DNA of 64,000 nucleotides, from positions 113,572,296 through 113,636,295 of the forward strand of contig OY726559.1 in the NCBI GenBank assembly GCA_963383645.1, in the 5' to 3' direction. The notes below the pieces were generated by a model that was given only the letters and a program-made list of their open reading frames with translations, made no database searches and had not been told where the DNA came from. A program made the position numbers and the translations under genes. Positions 1 through 12,160 of the stretch are shown here, piece after piece. This DNA comes from Muscardinus avellanarius (taxonomy: Eukaryota > Chordata > Mammalia > Rodentia > Gliridae). How positions within the stretch are numbered: position 1 is the first letter of the stretch; every line of letters starts with the position of its first letter.

Positions 1-342
1 GAGGATGAGGCGTACCTGCGGCGAATTAAGAGTAAGTGTCCCCAGGGGAAACTGAGGGCGAGATTTATGATGACATCCCCACATTGGAATACTATAAAAT
101 GATTAAAAAATACCAGGCGTGGTGGTGCGCACTTGTAATCCCAGCATTTGGGTGGTGGAAACAGGAGGATCGCGGTTCACAGCCTCAGCTACTTAGTGAG
201 GTCCTCCAAAGTACTGGGATTACAGGCCTGTGCCACCATGCCAGGCTAACCCATGACCTTTGCCAGAAATCTCTTTTATTTTGGTCCTAAAACAAAATTA
301 GATGTGCTCCTTCTCCACCCTCCCAACTTACTTTTTTCTTTT

Positions 343-394
<52 letters not shown>

Positions 395-397
395 TCC

Positions 398-444
<47 letters not shown>

Positions 445-827
445 TTGTGGTGCTGAGGATTGAACCCAGGGTTTCAATCCTACCTCCAAGCTATACCTCC
501 AGCCCAATTTTTTTAATCCTTTATTTATTTTTGCAGTACTTGGGATAGAAGGAACTCAGATGAATCCTACCTCTGAGCTACACCCCCAGCCCTATTTTGT
601 ATTTTTTTTTTTTTTTTGGCGGGTCTGGGGATGGAACCCAGGGGCATTTGACCTCTGAGCTAAACCCCCTCCTCTATTTTTTGTTCTTTTTTTTTAAACA
701 GGGTCTCACTAAGATGTGGAGGGCTTCACTAAGTAGCTCAGGCTGACCTTAAATCTGAATTCTCCTGTTTCAGCCTCCCAAGTACTGGGATTCCAAGCAT
801 GCACCACGCCAGCGCCCCCCCACCCCC

Positions 828-859
<32 letters not shown>

Positions 860-3750
860 GTAAATGCCAAAGGAACAAAATAAATCCTGCCTGCTTGCCC
901 AGCCCCTCCAGGGTCCTGCGGGTCCCTGCCGTTGACTTGCCTTCTCTTTGTCCGCAGTGGAGCTGCAGCAGAAGGACCGAGCGCTGGTGGAACTGCTGCA
1001 GGAGAAGGTGGGGCTCTTTGCAGAGATGACCCACTTCCAGGCAGAGGAAGACGGTGGCGGTGGGATACCCCTGCCCACCCTGCCCAGGGGCCTCTTCCGC
1101 TCCGAGTCCCTCGAGTCCCCTCGTGGCGAGCGGCTGCTGCAGGATGCCATCCGCGAAGGTAAGAGTCCAGGAGCACCTCATCGCCATCATAATACGGCTC
1201 AGCCTGGTTCCACGCAGACCGCAGGGTGTCGATCCATGGTCCACAGTCGCCCCCTGTGCCAGTTCCCAGGAGGGGCAGATGGATGGGCATGCTCCTTGCT
1301 AATGTCTGATGCTTCTCCCCTGGCCCGTGAAGTATCTGTGCCTCTGATGCGATGATGTCAGTGAAACCCTGCCTCCTTTGGAGGACTCTCCCGACACCCC
1401 AGTGGTCTGTGTGTTGTTGAAGATGTGCTCTCTCTTCCTCTGTCCTCACCACCTCCTCTCTCCCTGCAGTGGAGGGCCTGAAAGACCTGCTGGTGGGCCC
1501 CGGGGTGGAGCTGCTCTCCACGCCCCGAGACCCAGCTGTGGCCTTGGAACCGGACAGCGGTGGTAACACTAGTCCTGGGGTCACTGCCAGTGAGTGTCAG
1601 CAGGGATCTGGGAGCAGGTGGGGGGGCTGTGAAGGTGGGGTGGTGCCAGGGAAGCGACTTCAATCCATCCTTCTTGACAGACGGGGAGGCCAGAACCTTC
1701 AACGGCTCCATTGAGCTTTGCAGAGCGGACTCGGATTCCAGTCAGAAGGTGAGTCCTGCCGGGCGTGGTGCTGCACGCTTATAATCCCAGCATTCGAGAG
1801 GCTGAGACAGGAGGATCAAGGTTCGAAGACAGCCTCAGCTACTTAGTGAGGCCCTCTGCAACTCAGTGAGACCCTGTTTCAAAATCAAGAATAAAAACTA
1901 GGGCAGGGGGTGTAGCTTCGAGGTCAAATGCCCCTGAGTTCCATCCCCAGACCCGCAAAAATAAATAAATAAATAAATAATAGAAGAATAAAAACTAGGG
2001 CGGGGGTATAGCTCAGAGGTCAAATGCCCCTAGGTTTTATCCCCAGACCTGCAAAAAATTAAAATAAATAAAAGTAAAGAATTAAAAAAAAGGGCTGGGG
2101 TGTCGCTTGGAGATAGACCCCCCCTTGGGTTCCACCCCCAGAACCGCAAAAAAAAAAAAAGGAATAAAAAAAATAGGGCAGGAGGTATAGCTCAGAGGTA
2201 GAATGCCCTGGGTTCCACCCCCAGTACCACCAAAAGAAATGAAAGAAGGTGAGTCCTTGGCTGGGGGGAGCAGCGGGCCCATGGGTCCCGGACCAGGCAC
2301 CACGCCTCCTGTGTCTGACTCCTGCTCCTTGCCCATTTCTGCAGGATCGAAATGGGAATCAGCTGAGGTCCCCACAGGAGGTGAGGAGTGGGAATCGAAT
2401 GTTGCAGGGACGAAGTGGACCGCATGCTAGCCTAAGACCAGCGACCAGTGTGGGGCGGTGGGAGTAGTCCACAGATGGTACTGAAGCCCCTGTTCAACTT
2501 CCCGGCAGTTCTCCTCTCCTGAAACTGGTACCCTTCCCCTCCTTCTCCTCTGTCTCCAGGAGGTGTTTCAGCGATTGGTCAATCTCTATGGACTTCTTCA
2601 CGGCCTGCAGGTCTGTAGCAAAGGCTGGACTTGGGAAGGGGAGGAGCCAGGCTAGAGATGGCGGTTGGAGTGAGCATCTCATCCTCCCGGCTTTGTTTGG
2701 CGTGCCCCCAGCCCAGCTCTCCTGGGCCCTGGAGTAGCTCTCTGATCTGGCCCTCCGTCTTTATTCTATTCCCAGGCAGCAGTGGCCCAGCAGGATACAC
2801 TGATGGAAGCCCGCTTCCCCGAGGGCCCCGAGCGGCGGGAGAAGCTGACCCGGGCCAACTCTCGGGATGGGGAAGCAGGCAGGGCTGGGGCCGTCCCCGC
2901 AGCCTCGGAGAAGCAGGCCACGGAGCTGGCTCTACTGCAGCGCCAACACGCGCTGCTACAGGAGGAGCTGCGGCGCTGTCGGCGGCTGGGCGAGGAGCGG
3001 GCCACCGAGGCCGGCAGCCTGGAAGCCCGGCTCCGGGAGAGCGAGCAGGCCCGGGCTCTGCTGGAGCGGGAGGCAGAAGAGGCCCGGAGGCAGCTGGCCG
3101 CCTTGGGCCACACAGAGCCACTCCCAGCCGAGGCGCCCTGGGCCCGCAGGCCTCTGGATCCTCGGCGACGCAGCCTCCCAGCCGGCGACGCCTTATACTT
3201 GAGTTTCACCCCGCCTCAGGTACTGGGCTTAGAGTGGTGGGCTGAGGACGGGCAGAAGGGCCGCAGAACCTAAAAGACATCAGGCTGCTGGCCATTGGTG
3301 TCTGGATGAAATCAGACAGCAAACTTGAAGAATATGAAAGTGTTGGTTGGAAGCCAGGCATGGTGGCGCACGCTTGTAATCCCAGCATTTGGGAGGCTGA
3401 GACAGGAGGATCGCAGTCCACTACTACTTAGTAAGGCCCTTTGCAACTCACTGAGGCCCTGTTTCAAAGTAAAGAATAGCTGGGCATGGTGGCGCACGCT
3501 TATAATCCCTGCGCTTGGAAGGCTGAGACAGGAGGATCGCGCAGGTTCGAAGCCAGCCTCGGCTACTTAGTGAGACCCTGTTTCCAAATAAAATATAAAA
3601 TAGGTCTGGGGGTATAGCCTGGAAGTAGAAAGCCTCTGGGTTCCACCCCTAGTACCACCAAAAAAAAAAAACAAAAAAAAAAATAAAGAATAAAAAAATA
3701 GGGCTGGGGGTGTAGCTCAGAGGTAGAATGCCCCTGGGTTCCATCCTAGC

Positions 3751-3781
<31 letters not shown>

Positions 3782-4235
3782 GATACTTTGAAATCTGGGC
3801 ATGGTGGTTCACACCTGTAGTCCTAGTACATGGGAGACTGAAACAGGAGGGCTGCCTCAGCTACTGTAAGGCCTTCTTCAACTTAGACCCTGTTTCAAAA
3901 TAAATAGTAAATAAATAAGTAAATAGGGCTGGGAGTCAGGCATAGTATTGTACATCTGTAATCTGATGCTACTTTAGAGGCTGGTTTGGGGGCAGCATCA
4001 GCAAGTAGTGAGACTCTCAAAAATCTAGTGAGGCTGTGTTTCAAAAAATAAAGAATAGCTGGGCATGGTGGTGCACGCTTGGGAGGCTGAGACAGGAGGA
4101 TAGCGCATGTTCGAAGCCAGCCTCAGCTATTTAGTGAGGCTCTCAGCAACTTAGTGAGACCCTGTTTCTAAATAAAGTATAAAATATGTCTGGGAGTATA
4201 GCCCGGAGGTAGAAAAGCCTCTGGGTTCCACCCCC

Positions 4236-4277
<42 letters not shown>

Positions 4278-6293
4278 TGAAAAATAGGGCTAGGGTTGTA
4301 GCTCAGAGGTAGAATGCCCCTGTTTCCATCCCCAGTACTGTAAAGAAAAAAAAAAAATAGGGCTGAGGGTATATAACTCAGAGGTAGAATGCTCCTAGGT
4401 TAAATTCTCAGTATCACACATACATACATATACCAAAAAGTAAAAAAAGGATGGCTGGGGTTGCAGCTTAGAGATAGAATACACCTGCGACCAATATCCA
4501 GAACCAAAAAAGAAAGAAACTTTGACATGTGCAGGAACAGATACTGAAAGAATGTAGCCTGGGGTGGTCACACCATGATTTGGTGGCGAAGGTCTGGAAG
4601 GAGCCATTGGTGAGGCCCACTGCAGGGAGGGCATGGGGGTCCGCAGGACGCACCATCCTGGGCTAAGTGGACCCCGCAGTCTGGACACACGCAGCTCAGC
4701 CCCTGCCACTGTCCACAGCCCAGCCGAGGCCATGACCGCCTGGATCTACCTGTGACCATTCGCTCCGTCCACCGGCCTTTCGAGGACCGAGAGAGGCAGG
4801 AGCTGGGTAGCCCAGAGGAGCGGCTACAAGACAGCAGTGACCCGGACACCGGCAGTGAAGAGGAGGGCAGCAGCCGCCTATCTCCGCCCCACAGTCCACG
4901 AGGTGAGACCCTGCTGGGCCATGGAGCGCAGGTGGGCTACAGCCTGGGTGCACGAGCCCACCGGCTGTGGCTTCCCAATGGCTGGAACTGCCCCCTGAGA
5001 TCCATGGTGTCTCCTGGGAGGGACAGAGAGGACTTCCTGTTCTGTTCCTTGAGTCCTGGGGCTCTCGGAAGCAGAATGTTGGAAGGGGCTCTCTTCCAGT
5101 TGCTTTTGGTGATTCCCCACTTTTCTAAGTAGAAATCAATTTATTATTATTATTATTCTGTGCAGTGCTGGGAATTGAACCATGCTCACCACTGAGCCAC
5201 ACTCCCAGTCCCAAGAAATAGATTGTTAGCTGGGCATAGTGGCCCATGCTGGCGACCCCAGTACTTGGGAGGCTGAGACAGGAGGACCGCAGGTCAGGGC
5301 CAGCCTCAGCTATGGAGTGAGGCCCTCTGCAACTTAGTGAGACCCTATTTCAAAATAAAGAATAAAAAATTGGGCAGGGGGTGTAGCTCGGAGGTTAAAT
5401 GCGCCTGGGTTCCATCCCCAGACCCGCAAAAAAATAAGGCTGAATGTGGTGGTGGGTTAACTTCTCCAAGTTATCAGAGGAGATAGTGAGAGCTGGACAT
5501 GGTGGTGCATGTTTGCAATCCCAGCATTTGGGAGGCTGAGACAGGAGGATTGCAGTTCCAGGACAGCCTCAGCTATTTAGTGAGGCCCTTGGCAACCCAG
5601 TGAGATCCTGTTTCAAAATAAAGAATAAAAAAAATCAAGCCAGAGCCGGGCGTGGTGGCGCACGCTTGTAATACCCGTGCTTGGGAGGCGGAGACAGGAG
5701 GATCGCGCAGGTTCGAAGCCAGCCACGCTGGCTTAAGAGACCCTGTTTCCAAATACAAAGTATAAAATAGGTCTGGGAGTATAGCCTGGAGGTAGAAGGG
5801 CTTCCAGGAACCCCAGTACCACCAAAAAAAAAAAAAAAGATGGGTGCGGTGGCACATGCTTGTAATCCCAGCATTCGGGAGGCTGAGAATAGAGGATCCT
5901 GGTTTACCGACAGCCTCAGATACTTAGTTAGACCTGTTTTCAAAATAAAGAATAAAAAATAGGGGAGGGGGTGTAGCTCGGAGGTCGAATGCCCCTGGGT
6001 TCCATCCCCAGACCCACCCAAAAAAAAAAAAAAATCAGGCTGGGGGTGTAGTCAAAAAAATGAAAACAGAAAAAAATAGGACTGGGAGTATAGCTCAGAG
6101 ATAGAAGTCCCCTGGGTTCCATCCCCAGTACCAATAAATAATAAATAAAGTAGGGCTGGGAGTATAACTTGGCAAGAGAATGCCCCTGGGTTCTATCCCC
6201 AGTACCAAAAAATAAAAAAATCAATTAACTAGTTAATTAAAATGGGACTAGGGGTAGCTCAAAGGTAGAATGCCCCTAGGTTCAATCCCCAGT

Positions 6294-6346
<53 letters not shown>

Positions 6347-6899
6347 TTATTATAGTAAAACAATTTTGGGGGGGTACTGGGAATGGAACCCAGGGGCATC
6401 CTACCCCCGAGCTACACCCCCAGCCTGATTTTTTATTCTTTATTTTGAAACAGGGTCTCACTGAGTTGCAAAGGGCCTCACTAAGTGGCTGAGGCTGTCT
6501 GCAAACTGCGATCCTCCTGTCTCAGCCTCCTGAATGCTAGGGTTACAAGTGTGCACCGTCACGCACAGCTTGATTTCATATTATAATCTTCTGATGTTTT
6601 TCGGTTTATTGATGGAATTGTATCTAAGTGCCCTTACAAAAGGCACCTAGGACTTATAGATGGGGGTACATTTTGGGGCATTGACGACAGAGATTTTTCC
6701 CCCACCAAGGATTCATCCATGCCCGGCTCTCAGAGCCCTCCTCCCGCTCGTGGAGAGGCATGACTGTGGGGTACAGCTCCTCGGGGGAGACCCTACTCAC
6801 TCACCCCCTTTACCTGTCCCTTCAGACTTCACCCGAATGCAGGACATCCCGGAGGAGGCGGAGAGCCGCGATGGAGAGCCCTTGGCCTCAGAGAGCTAA
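1..6899 (+). CDS. ARHGEF2: ARHGEF2 (GEF-H1), 3' part: last nine coding exons
   Basis: Spliced coding exons read at 1-31 (partial), 958-1158, 1470-1589, 1681-1748, 2345-2380, 2560-2610, 2776-3219, 4719-4902 and 6826-6899 (TAA at 6897). All introns are GT-AG and phases join without a break, giving about 402 residues. The product matches the C-terminal region of Rho guanine nucleotide exchange factor 2, about 986 residues in human, which activates RhoA and is held inactive on microtubules and tight junctions. The DH and PH domains lie upstream of the window. Seen here: [10 protein letters not shown] at the start, a long Glu/Arg/Leu-rich coiled coil at about nt 2908-3108, the basic RRRSLPAG site (Ser codon 3172-3174) known in the family as a PAK/PKA and 14-3-3 site, an acidic Ser-rich stretch, SPPHSPR before the last junction, and the terminal ASES. 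No disabling change is visible. The next gene on this strand is KHDC4; RXFP4 lies between on the other strand. Confidence 0.95.
32..957. repeat. ARHGEF2 intron: SINE fragments and TTTC/TTTA repeat
   Basis: A plus-strand B1 half (about 111-202) is joined to a minus-strand B1 end (about 203-246). Minus-strand ID pieces lie at 448-505 and 532-595, and a minus-strand full SINE at about 602-815. A poly-T of about 29 nt stands at 831-859. Confidence 0.75.
341..446. repeat. (TTTC)n then (TTTA)n microsatellite
   Basis: TTTC units to about 396 change directly into TTTA units to 446, then into an inverted ID half. The tract is the expanded tail of that minus-strand SINE. Confidence 0.9.
1749..2344 (+). 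repeat. ARHGEF2 intron: B1-dID SINE followed by three extra ID halves
   Basis: A full plus-strand SINE at about 1756-1955 is followed by additional ID halves at about 1993-2050, 2092-2148 and 2173-2230, each with the core GTAGCTC or TAGCTC and a C-rich end plus A-rich spacer. The intron acceptor follows at 2344. Confidence 0.8.
3220..4718 (+). repeat. ARHGEF2 intron: five SINEs, four lone ID halves, two CA repeats
   Basis: Plus-strand SINEs at about 3353-3470, 3478-3655, 3795-3930, 3945-4040 and 4055-4240. Lone ID halves at about 3695-3750, 4283-4340, 4355-4420 and 4452-4507. CA repeats at 3752-3780 and 4240-4274 each begin at an ID 3' end. The 200 nt before exon 4719 is unique. Confidence 0.8.
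4903..6825. repeat. ARHGEF2 last intron: SINE array, five tandem ID halves, CA repeat
   Basis: Plus-strand SINEs at about 5229-5430, 5494-5640, 5645-5838 (short-form subfamily) and 5838-6017. Further ID halves, some partial, lie at about 6035-6050, 6079-6133, 6153-6209 and 6243-6296. A CA repeat spans 6297-6344 and a minus-strand SINE about 6372-6570. 4903-5140 and 6575-6825 are unique with nothing recognised. Confidence 0.8.
6297..6344. repeat. (CA)24 microsatellite
   Basis: Starts directly after CCCCAGTAAA of an ID half. Confidence 0.95.
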
Positions 6900-7955
6900 G
6901 GGAACTCCTGCCCCTGCACTGCACCCCGCTGAAGAGCATTCCTGAGGGGGCAAATCTTGGGGGCTCCAACCTGCCGGTGTTGAGAGATCATTCGAAAGAA
7001 CTGTCGATTGTCCTTGCCAGCTCTCGGGATCCTTGGATACCTGGGGCCACTTAGGAAGTTGGGGGATTTAGGCCATAGCACCCCCTTTTGGGTGGCATCC
7101 AAAAGCTACACCACAGATGCCAATATTTCATGCCTTCTTCCCTCTACTTTAGGAAAATTTATTTATTTATTGTTTATTAGTTATGGGGGGGTGGGGAGAG
7201 GGGAGATTTAAAGGACCAGGGACATGGGAACCAAGCCATAGGGATCAGGGGGCCTTGTCCTTGAACACTACTGGGGGACTGTCAGGCTGGGTTCTAGCCC
7301 TGACAACCTCCCCAGCAACACCCATCCTTGACAAGAGGCTGCAGCCACAGGACCCTACTGCCCCTTTAAGGAGGGTTGTGGGCGGGGCCACGTCCCTCGC
7401 CCCGCCCCCCTCTGCCACTTCTTCCTTCTGTCCATGGTTCGGGAAATCCCAGGGCAATAACCTGGCTTCCTAGTGCTGATGGAATAGAGGTTGGAGGTGT
7501 TAGGGGTGAGGGAGGGGGAAACCCACAGGGACCAGAATGTTTTGCTGTTGTTTTCTTTTTTTGTACCAAAGCCAACTGCACGTGTTTTATACTTTTAAGA
7601 AGACTAGGCAGTTAGAGATGTAGCCTTCTATGTCCACACCTCTGAACTTTAGGGCTAGGGAGACCGTGTCGTCTCCCTTCATCTATAGTAATGGGGCTCC
7701 TATTTTGATGACTTTGTCGGCCATTTGGGAAAAAGTTCTAGGGTGGCCCGGGAAATCTCTACAAACCCTGACCTCATCTCCCACCTTGGCTACCAAGACC
7801 TGAAACCTTACAGTGAATTTGGGGGGCTTTTCAATGGACTCTTCCCCCAGTACCCACCAGCTCTAGCCATTTTTCTGCCAATATGATTGTTAAAAAAAAG
7901 AAAAAAGCAAAAATATCAAGCAGGGAAAATTAAAGACCTGAAACCCCATGAGATG
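6900..7955 (+). other. ARHGEF2: ARHGEF2 3' untranslated region
   Basis: Unique sequence without SINEs follows the stop codon for about 1 kb and ends at a polyadenylation signal near 7930. It includes a short TTTATTTATTTATT run near 7157 and a GC-rich block around 7370-7410. The lack of repeats, against dense SINEs on either side, fits purifying selection on a mature 3'UTR. The exact cleavage site is not visible. Confidence 0.8.
7929..7934 (+). terminator. ARHGEF2: ARHGEF2 polyadenylation signal ATTAAA
   Basis: ATTAAA lies in the context GGGAAAATTAAAGACCTG, about 1 kb after the stop. It is the last signal-like hexamer before SINE-rich intergenic DNA begins near 8078. The choice is an inference from position and hexamer. 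Confidence 0.65.
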
Positions 7956-8077
7956 CTGTCTGGTATCTGCCAGTTCTGAAGGTGATGGTGAGACAATGAC
8001 CTGAGTTTCTCTAGTGGGGTCTTGTGCCTGAAGGGCCTCTGCCTCACTGAAAAGAGAAAGCATTAACAAATGAAGCT

Positions 8078-8410
8078 GGCCGGGCATGGTGGCACACGCT
8101 TGTGATCCCAGCATTCAGGAGGCTGAGACAGAAGGATCGTGGTTCGCTGACAGCCTCAGCTACTTAGTGAGGCCCTTGGCAACTTGGTGAGACCCTGTTT
8201 TAAAAATAATATGCCGGGCGTGGTGGCGCTCCTTGTAATCCCCGCGCTCGGGAGGCTGAGACAAGAGGATCGCACAGGTTGGAAGCCAGCCTCAGCTACT
8301 GAGTGAAGCTCTCAGCAACTTAGTGAGACCCTGTTTCCAAATAAAATATAAAATAGGGCTGGGAGTGTAACCCGAGGTAGAAAGCCTCTGGGTTCCACCC
8401 CCAGTACCAC

Positions 8411-8445
<35 letters not shown>

Positions 8446-8533
8446 AAGAAAGAAAGAGAAAGAAAGAGAGAAAGAGAAATAGGGCTGGGGGTGTAGCTCA
8501 GAGGTAGAATGTCCCTGGGTTCCATCCCCAGTA

Positions 8534-8574
<41 letters not shown>
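8078..8574 (+). repeat. Two SINEs, GAAA-rich tract, ID half and CA repeat
   Basis: SINEs at about 8078-8210 and 8212-8408, a GAAA/GA tract at 8411-8479, an ID half at 8480-8534 and a CA repeat at 8536-8574 extending from CCCCAGTACTA. Confidence 0.85.
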
Positions 8575-8576
<2 letters not shown>

Positions 8577-9415
8577 TAAAATGAAAGAACTCAGCAAGGT
8601 TCCTGCAGCTGTTGGTGATGCCAGGATTAGAAAGCTTATTTTCGTCTGTGTGTGCTTAGAAGTGACATCTGCCTCTTGCCCCCTTTGGCAAGGTTCCTGT
8701 CACCCTCTTCCCAGGGTAACTCATTTTCAGAGGCAGCTCTCTTAGGAGCTGTTCTTTTGCTTAGCCTCTTTGAGAGGCAGTAAGAGATGAGCTGGTTTCA
8801 GTTCTTGTTTGTTTGGTAGATAGCCGATGCTTGGCTATGAGGGGAGAGAGAGTCAAGGGTTGCTGATACACACACATCCCCCCCATACCCTGAGGGGGAG
8901 ATGAGAAAAATGGGGCTCAGGACTCCAGCTAGAAGGAGGAATTGAAATTGAGTGATGGGCTGTCAAGAATTGTCCAGTCCACCAGCATTTGGACTTTACA
9001 GGGAGCTTTATCTCATCCATGATGGGAGTCGTTGAGGGCAGGAAATGATATCATATCCTGCCAAAAAGCTGCCAGGCCAGAGTAGGCACACCAGGAAGGA
9101 GCCAGTTCTCCCAGTTCCAGCCCTTTACTACTGCCCCCCACCCCTTGGTTATTCTGTCTAAAAATGTCAGAGATTGAAGCTTCAAAAACAACACAGGTCT
9201 CAGCACTTGTCTCCCATCAGGACACAGGCCTGCAAAGCTGAACGGAGGGAGGACGTGGGGATGGTAGGTAGCACCCAGAGGCCACTGAGAAGGGTCATAG
9301 ATCTAAGAAGCAGGAGGAAGCTCCCATAGCAGGGGTGGTAAGCCATAGCTGACTGCAGAGCATCCCTGCTTGCATCCCAGTAGCTCAGGACCCTTTCTTT
9401 ACCAAAACCCCCTCC
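8575..9415. other. Unique intergenic sequence, nothing recognised
   Basis: About 840 bases without SINEs or a convincing open reading frame. It has no visible exon structure or RNA fold that I can support. Confidence 0.6.
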
Positions 9416-9962
9416 TTGCTAGGCCTGGTGGTGCAAACCTGTAATCCCAGAACTTGGGAGGCTGAGACAGGAGGATCGCAGGTTCAAGCTCAGCCTCAGC
9501 AATTTACTGACACTGTTTCCAAATAAGAAATAAAAAGGGTTGGGGGTGTAGCTCCAGAGGTAGAATGCCCTTGGGTTCAATCCCTAGTACTATGGAGGAA
9601 AAAAAAAAAACTAGCCCCCTCCTTGTACTCAAGCCCGAATTGTGGCACCAAAGCGCTTTTCTGAGATGCTGGTGATAGCCAGTTTTTTTCCCCCCTAGGG
9701 ACTGGGAATGAGACCCAGGGGCATTCTATCTCCGAGCCACACCCCCAGCCCTATTTTTTAATTCTTTATGTTGCTGAGGGCCTCACTAATTAGCTTAGGC
9801 TGTCCGTGAACCGCAATCCCCCGGTCTCAGCCTCCCGGATGCTGGGACACAAGCGGGCACCACCACGCCCGGCTCCACTTCAGTTTTCAAAGCTCTTGTG
9901 GCTTTGCACTTCAGGGAGCCAAGATCCAGCCTCTACCAAACACTGCAGGGTGTGTGTGTGCG

Positions 9963-10002
<40 letters not shown>

Positions 10003-10365
10003 CTCTAGTTACTAGGGATTCATCTTGGGCATTTTACCTCCAAACTATAACACCAGCCCTTTTTTATTTTTTATTTTGAAATGGTCTTACTGAGCGGGGC
10101 GTGGTGGTGCATGCTTCCAATCCCAGCGGTTCAAGGACGCCCTCAGCTACTTAGTGAGGCTCTCTGCAACTTAGACCCCATTTCAAAATAAAGAATAAAA
10201 AGTAGTGCAGGGGGTGACCCCTGGGTCCTATCCCCAGATGCGCAAAAGTAAATAAAAAGAAATGGTCTTACTGAGTTGCTGAGCCTGTGCTCAAACTCGC
10301 AGCCCTCCTGTCTCAGCCTCCCAACACCTGGGATTATAGGCAGGCGCCACTGTGCCCGGCTGACA
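9416..10365. repeat. SINEs in both orientations and a TG/CG tract
   Basis: Plus-strand SINE at about 9416-9595 and minus-strand at about 9694-9870. The (TG)n(CG)n tract lies at 9950-10012, a minus-strand ID half at about 10010-10060, a plus-strand SINE at about 10095-10255 and a minus-strand B1 part at 10262-10362. Confidence 0.8.
9950..10012. repeat. (TG)n ending in (CG)n, Z-DNA-prone
   Basis: About 60 bases of strictly alternating purine-pyrimidine, with a terminal GCGCGCGCGC run. Confidence 0.9.
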
Positions 10366-10984
10366 CTGACAGAAGAGGCCCAGACCTGCTGTGCCCAGCC
10401 TGCCACGCCCTCCATGCAGGTCCCTGCCTCAGTTTCTCCCCTACCCCCTCCAAAGCCAGGCCTCTGTGCATTCATTCATCTCTGACTTTTGTCAATATTT
10501 ACCACCACTTCCCATAAAGCTGAGACGCTCCCCCAGAGGAGCCAATATCCGGAGCCCAGCTGGACCACCAGAGAAGCTGCTGGGGTGGGAAGGGGCGTAC
10601 TTAGCAGGGGGAGGGGCTTCCATCTTCTTGAGTTAGCTGGGTCCAGACCTGGAGTTTTAGGGACCCATTTAAACATTACCAAAGAGAGGAGATTGCATAT
10701 CAAGAGGATAATTAAATCTCTTTCCCATTGCCCAACGCCATGTGAATTGGGTGGCCTCTTTGCTCGACTAAATGGACAGGGGCTTCTGGAGGCACCAGCC
10801 TCCCCTCCAGAGCACGTGTTGCTGCTCCTGGACCATGGGTCCCGGGGTGGCCCTGGGCTAGGAGACCACACCAGGGAGTTGGTCCTGAGTGTGTGTGGGG
10901 TCCACAGAGGTGGAGGTCACCCTGTCTCCTCTGCTGCCTCACTTTCTAGATGCTGCTCAGAAAGTCCCTCTGATGGCTTTTTTT
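10366..10984. other. Unique intergenic sequence, nothing recognised
   Basis: About 620 bases free of SINEs. Open stretches exist on both strands, but none has recognisable protein sequence or splice structure. Confidence 0.55.
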
Positions 10985-11044
10985 CCCTGGAACTGGAGAT
11001 GGAAGCTAGGGGCATTCCACCTCTGATCTACATCTCCAGCCCTA

Positions 11045-11090
<46 letters not shown>

Positions 11091-11503
11091 TAGCAGTACT
11101 GGGGATTGAATTCAGGAACATTCTACCTCTGAGCTACACTCCCAGCTCTATTTTTTATTTTTTATTTTGAAACAGGGTCTCACCAAGTTGCAAAGGGTCT
11201 CACTAAGTTGCTGAGGCTGACCTCAAACGTGCGATCCTCCTGTCTCAGCCTCCCAAGTACGAGGATTACCAGAGTGCACCACCGTGCCCAAGTCATCTCT
11301 TTAAATCAGGATTTGGAAAGCCGGACATGGTAGCGCACACTTGTAATCCCAGCATTTGGGAGAATGAGACAAGAGGATCTGGGTTCGCGGACAACCTCAA
11401 CCTTTGCAAGTCAGTGAGACCCTGTTTCAAAATAAGGAATAAAAAATAGGGCTGGGGGTGCAGCTTGGAGGTAGAATGCCCCTGGATTCCATCCCCAGTG
11501 CCA

Positions 11504-11546
<43 letters not shown>

Positions 11547-11608
11547 ATGTAGGTTTGGGAGCATAGCCCAGAGGTAGAACGACCCTGGGTTCCATTCCCA
11601 GTACTACA
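10985..11608. repeat. SINE cluster with ATT and AAAT repeats
   Basis: Minus-strand ID half at 10985-11040, (ATT)n at 11046-11091, minus-strand SINE at 11093-11296, plus-strand SINE at about 11321-11503, (AAAT)n at 11504-11548 and an ID half at 11550-11608. Confidence 0.85.
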
Positions 11609-11787
11609 AAAATAAAAAAATTGACGAACAAGTATTTTCAATCAGCACCAGGGTTTTACATCTAGGGTTTGATAGATGCCTGTGATTCTAGCAAGACCCC
11701 ACACCTAGGATGTCCCTTCAGAGGAGGCTAAAGCTTAACCTAGCATCAAGTTTCTGTGGGCATCTCTGAGACATAAGAAGAGGGTCA

Positions 11788-12160
11788 GCTGGGTATGGTG
11801 GTGCACATTTGTAATCCCAGTACTTGGGAGGCTTAAACAGGAGGATCACAGGTTCACGGCCAACCTTAGCTACTTAGTGAGGCCTTCTGAAACTTAGCGA
11901 AACTCTGGGGTTTTAAAATAAAGAACAGCCAGGCATGGTGGCACACACTTGTAATCCCCGTGCTTAGGAGGCGGAGACAGGAGGATCACGCAGGTTCGAA
12001 GCCAGCCTCGCTGGTTTAAGAGACCCTGTTTCCAAATAAAATATAAAATAGGTCTGGGAGTGTAGTCCAGAAGTAGAAGGGATTCCAGGAACCCCAGTAC
12101 CACCAAAAAGAAAAAAGAAAAAAAAAAAAAAAAAAAACAGGACTGGGCGTGTAGCTCAGA
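11788..12160 (+). repeat. Two SINEs, the second of the short-form subfamily
   Basis: SINE at 11788-11925, then a copy at 11927-12105 with GCTGGTTTAAGAGACC and GATTCCAGGAACCCC, the marks of the short form. An A-rich tail and a partial ID follow. Confidence 0.8.

Noticed and set aside
2631..3245. Alternative 204-codon frame over ARHGEF2 exon 2776-3219
   Set aside because: It runs out of phase with the conserved coiled-coil frame and crosses the splice acceptor.
8309..8597. Frames encoding Cys-Val or Ser-Phe-Leu runs
   Set aside because: These are translations of CA/GT and GAAA microsatellites next to SINEs, as are similar frames throughout the window.
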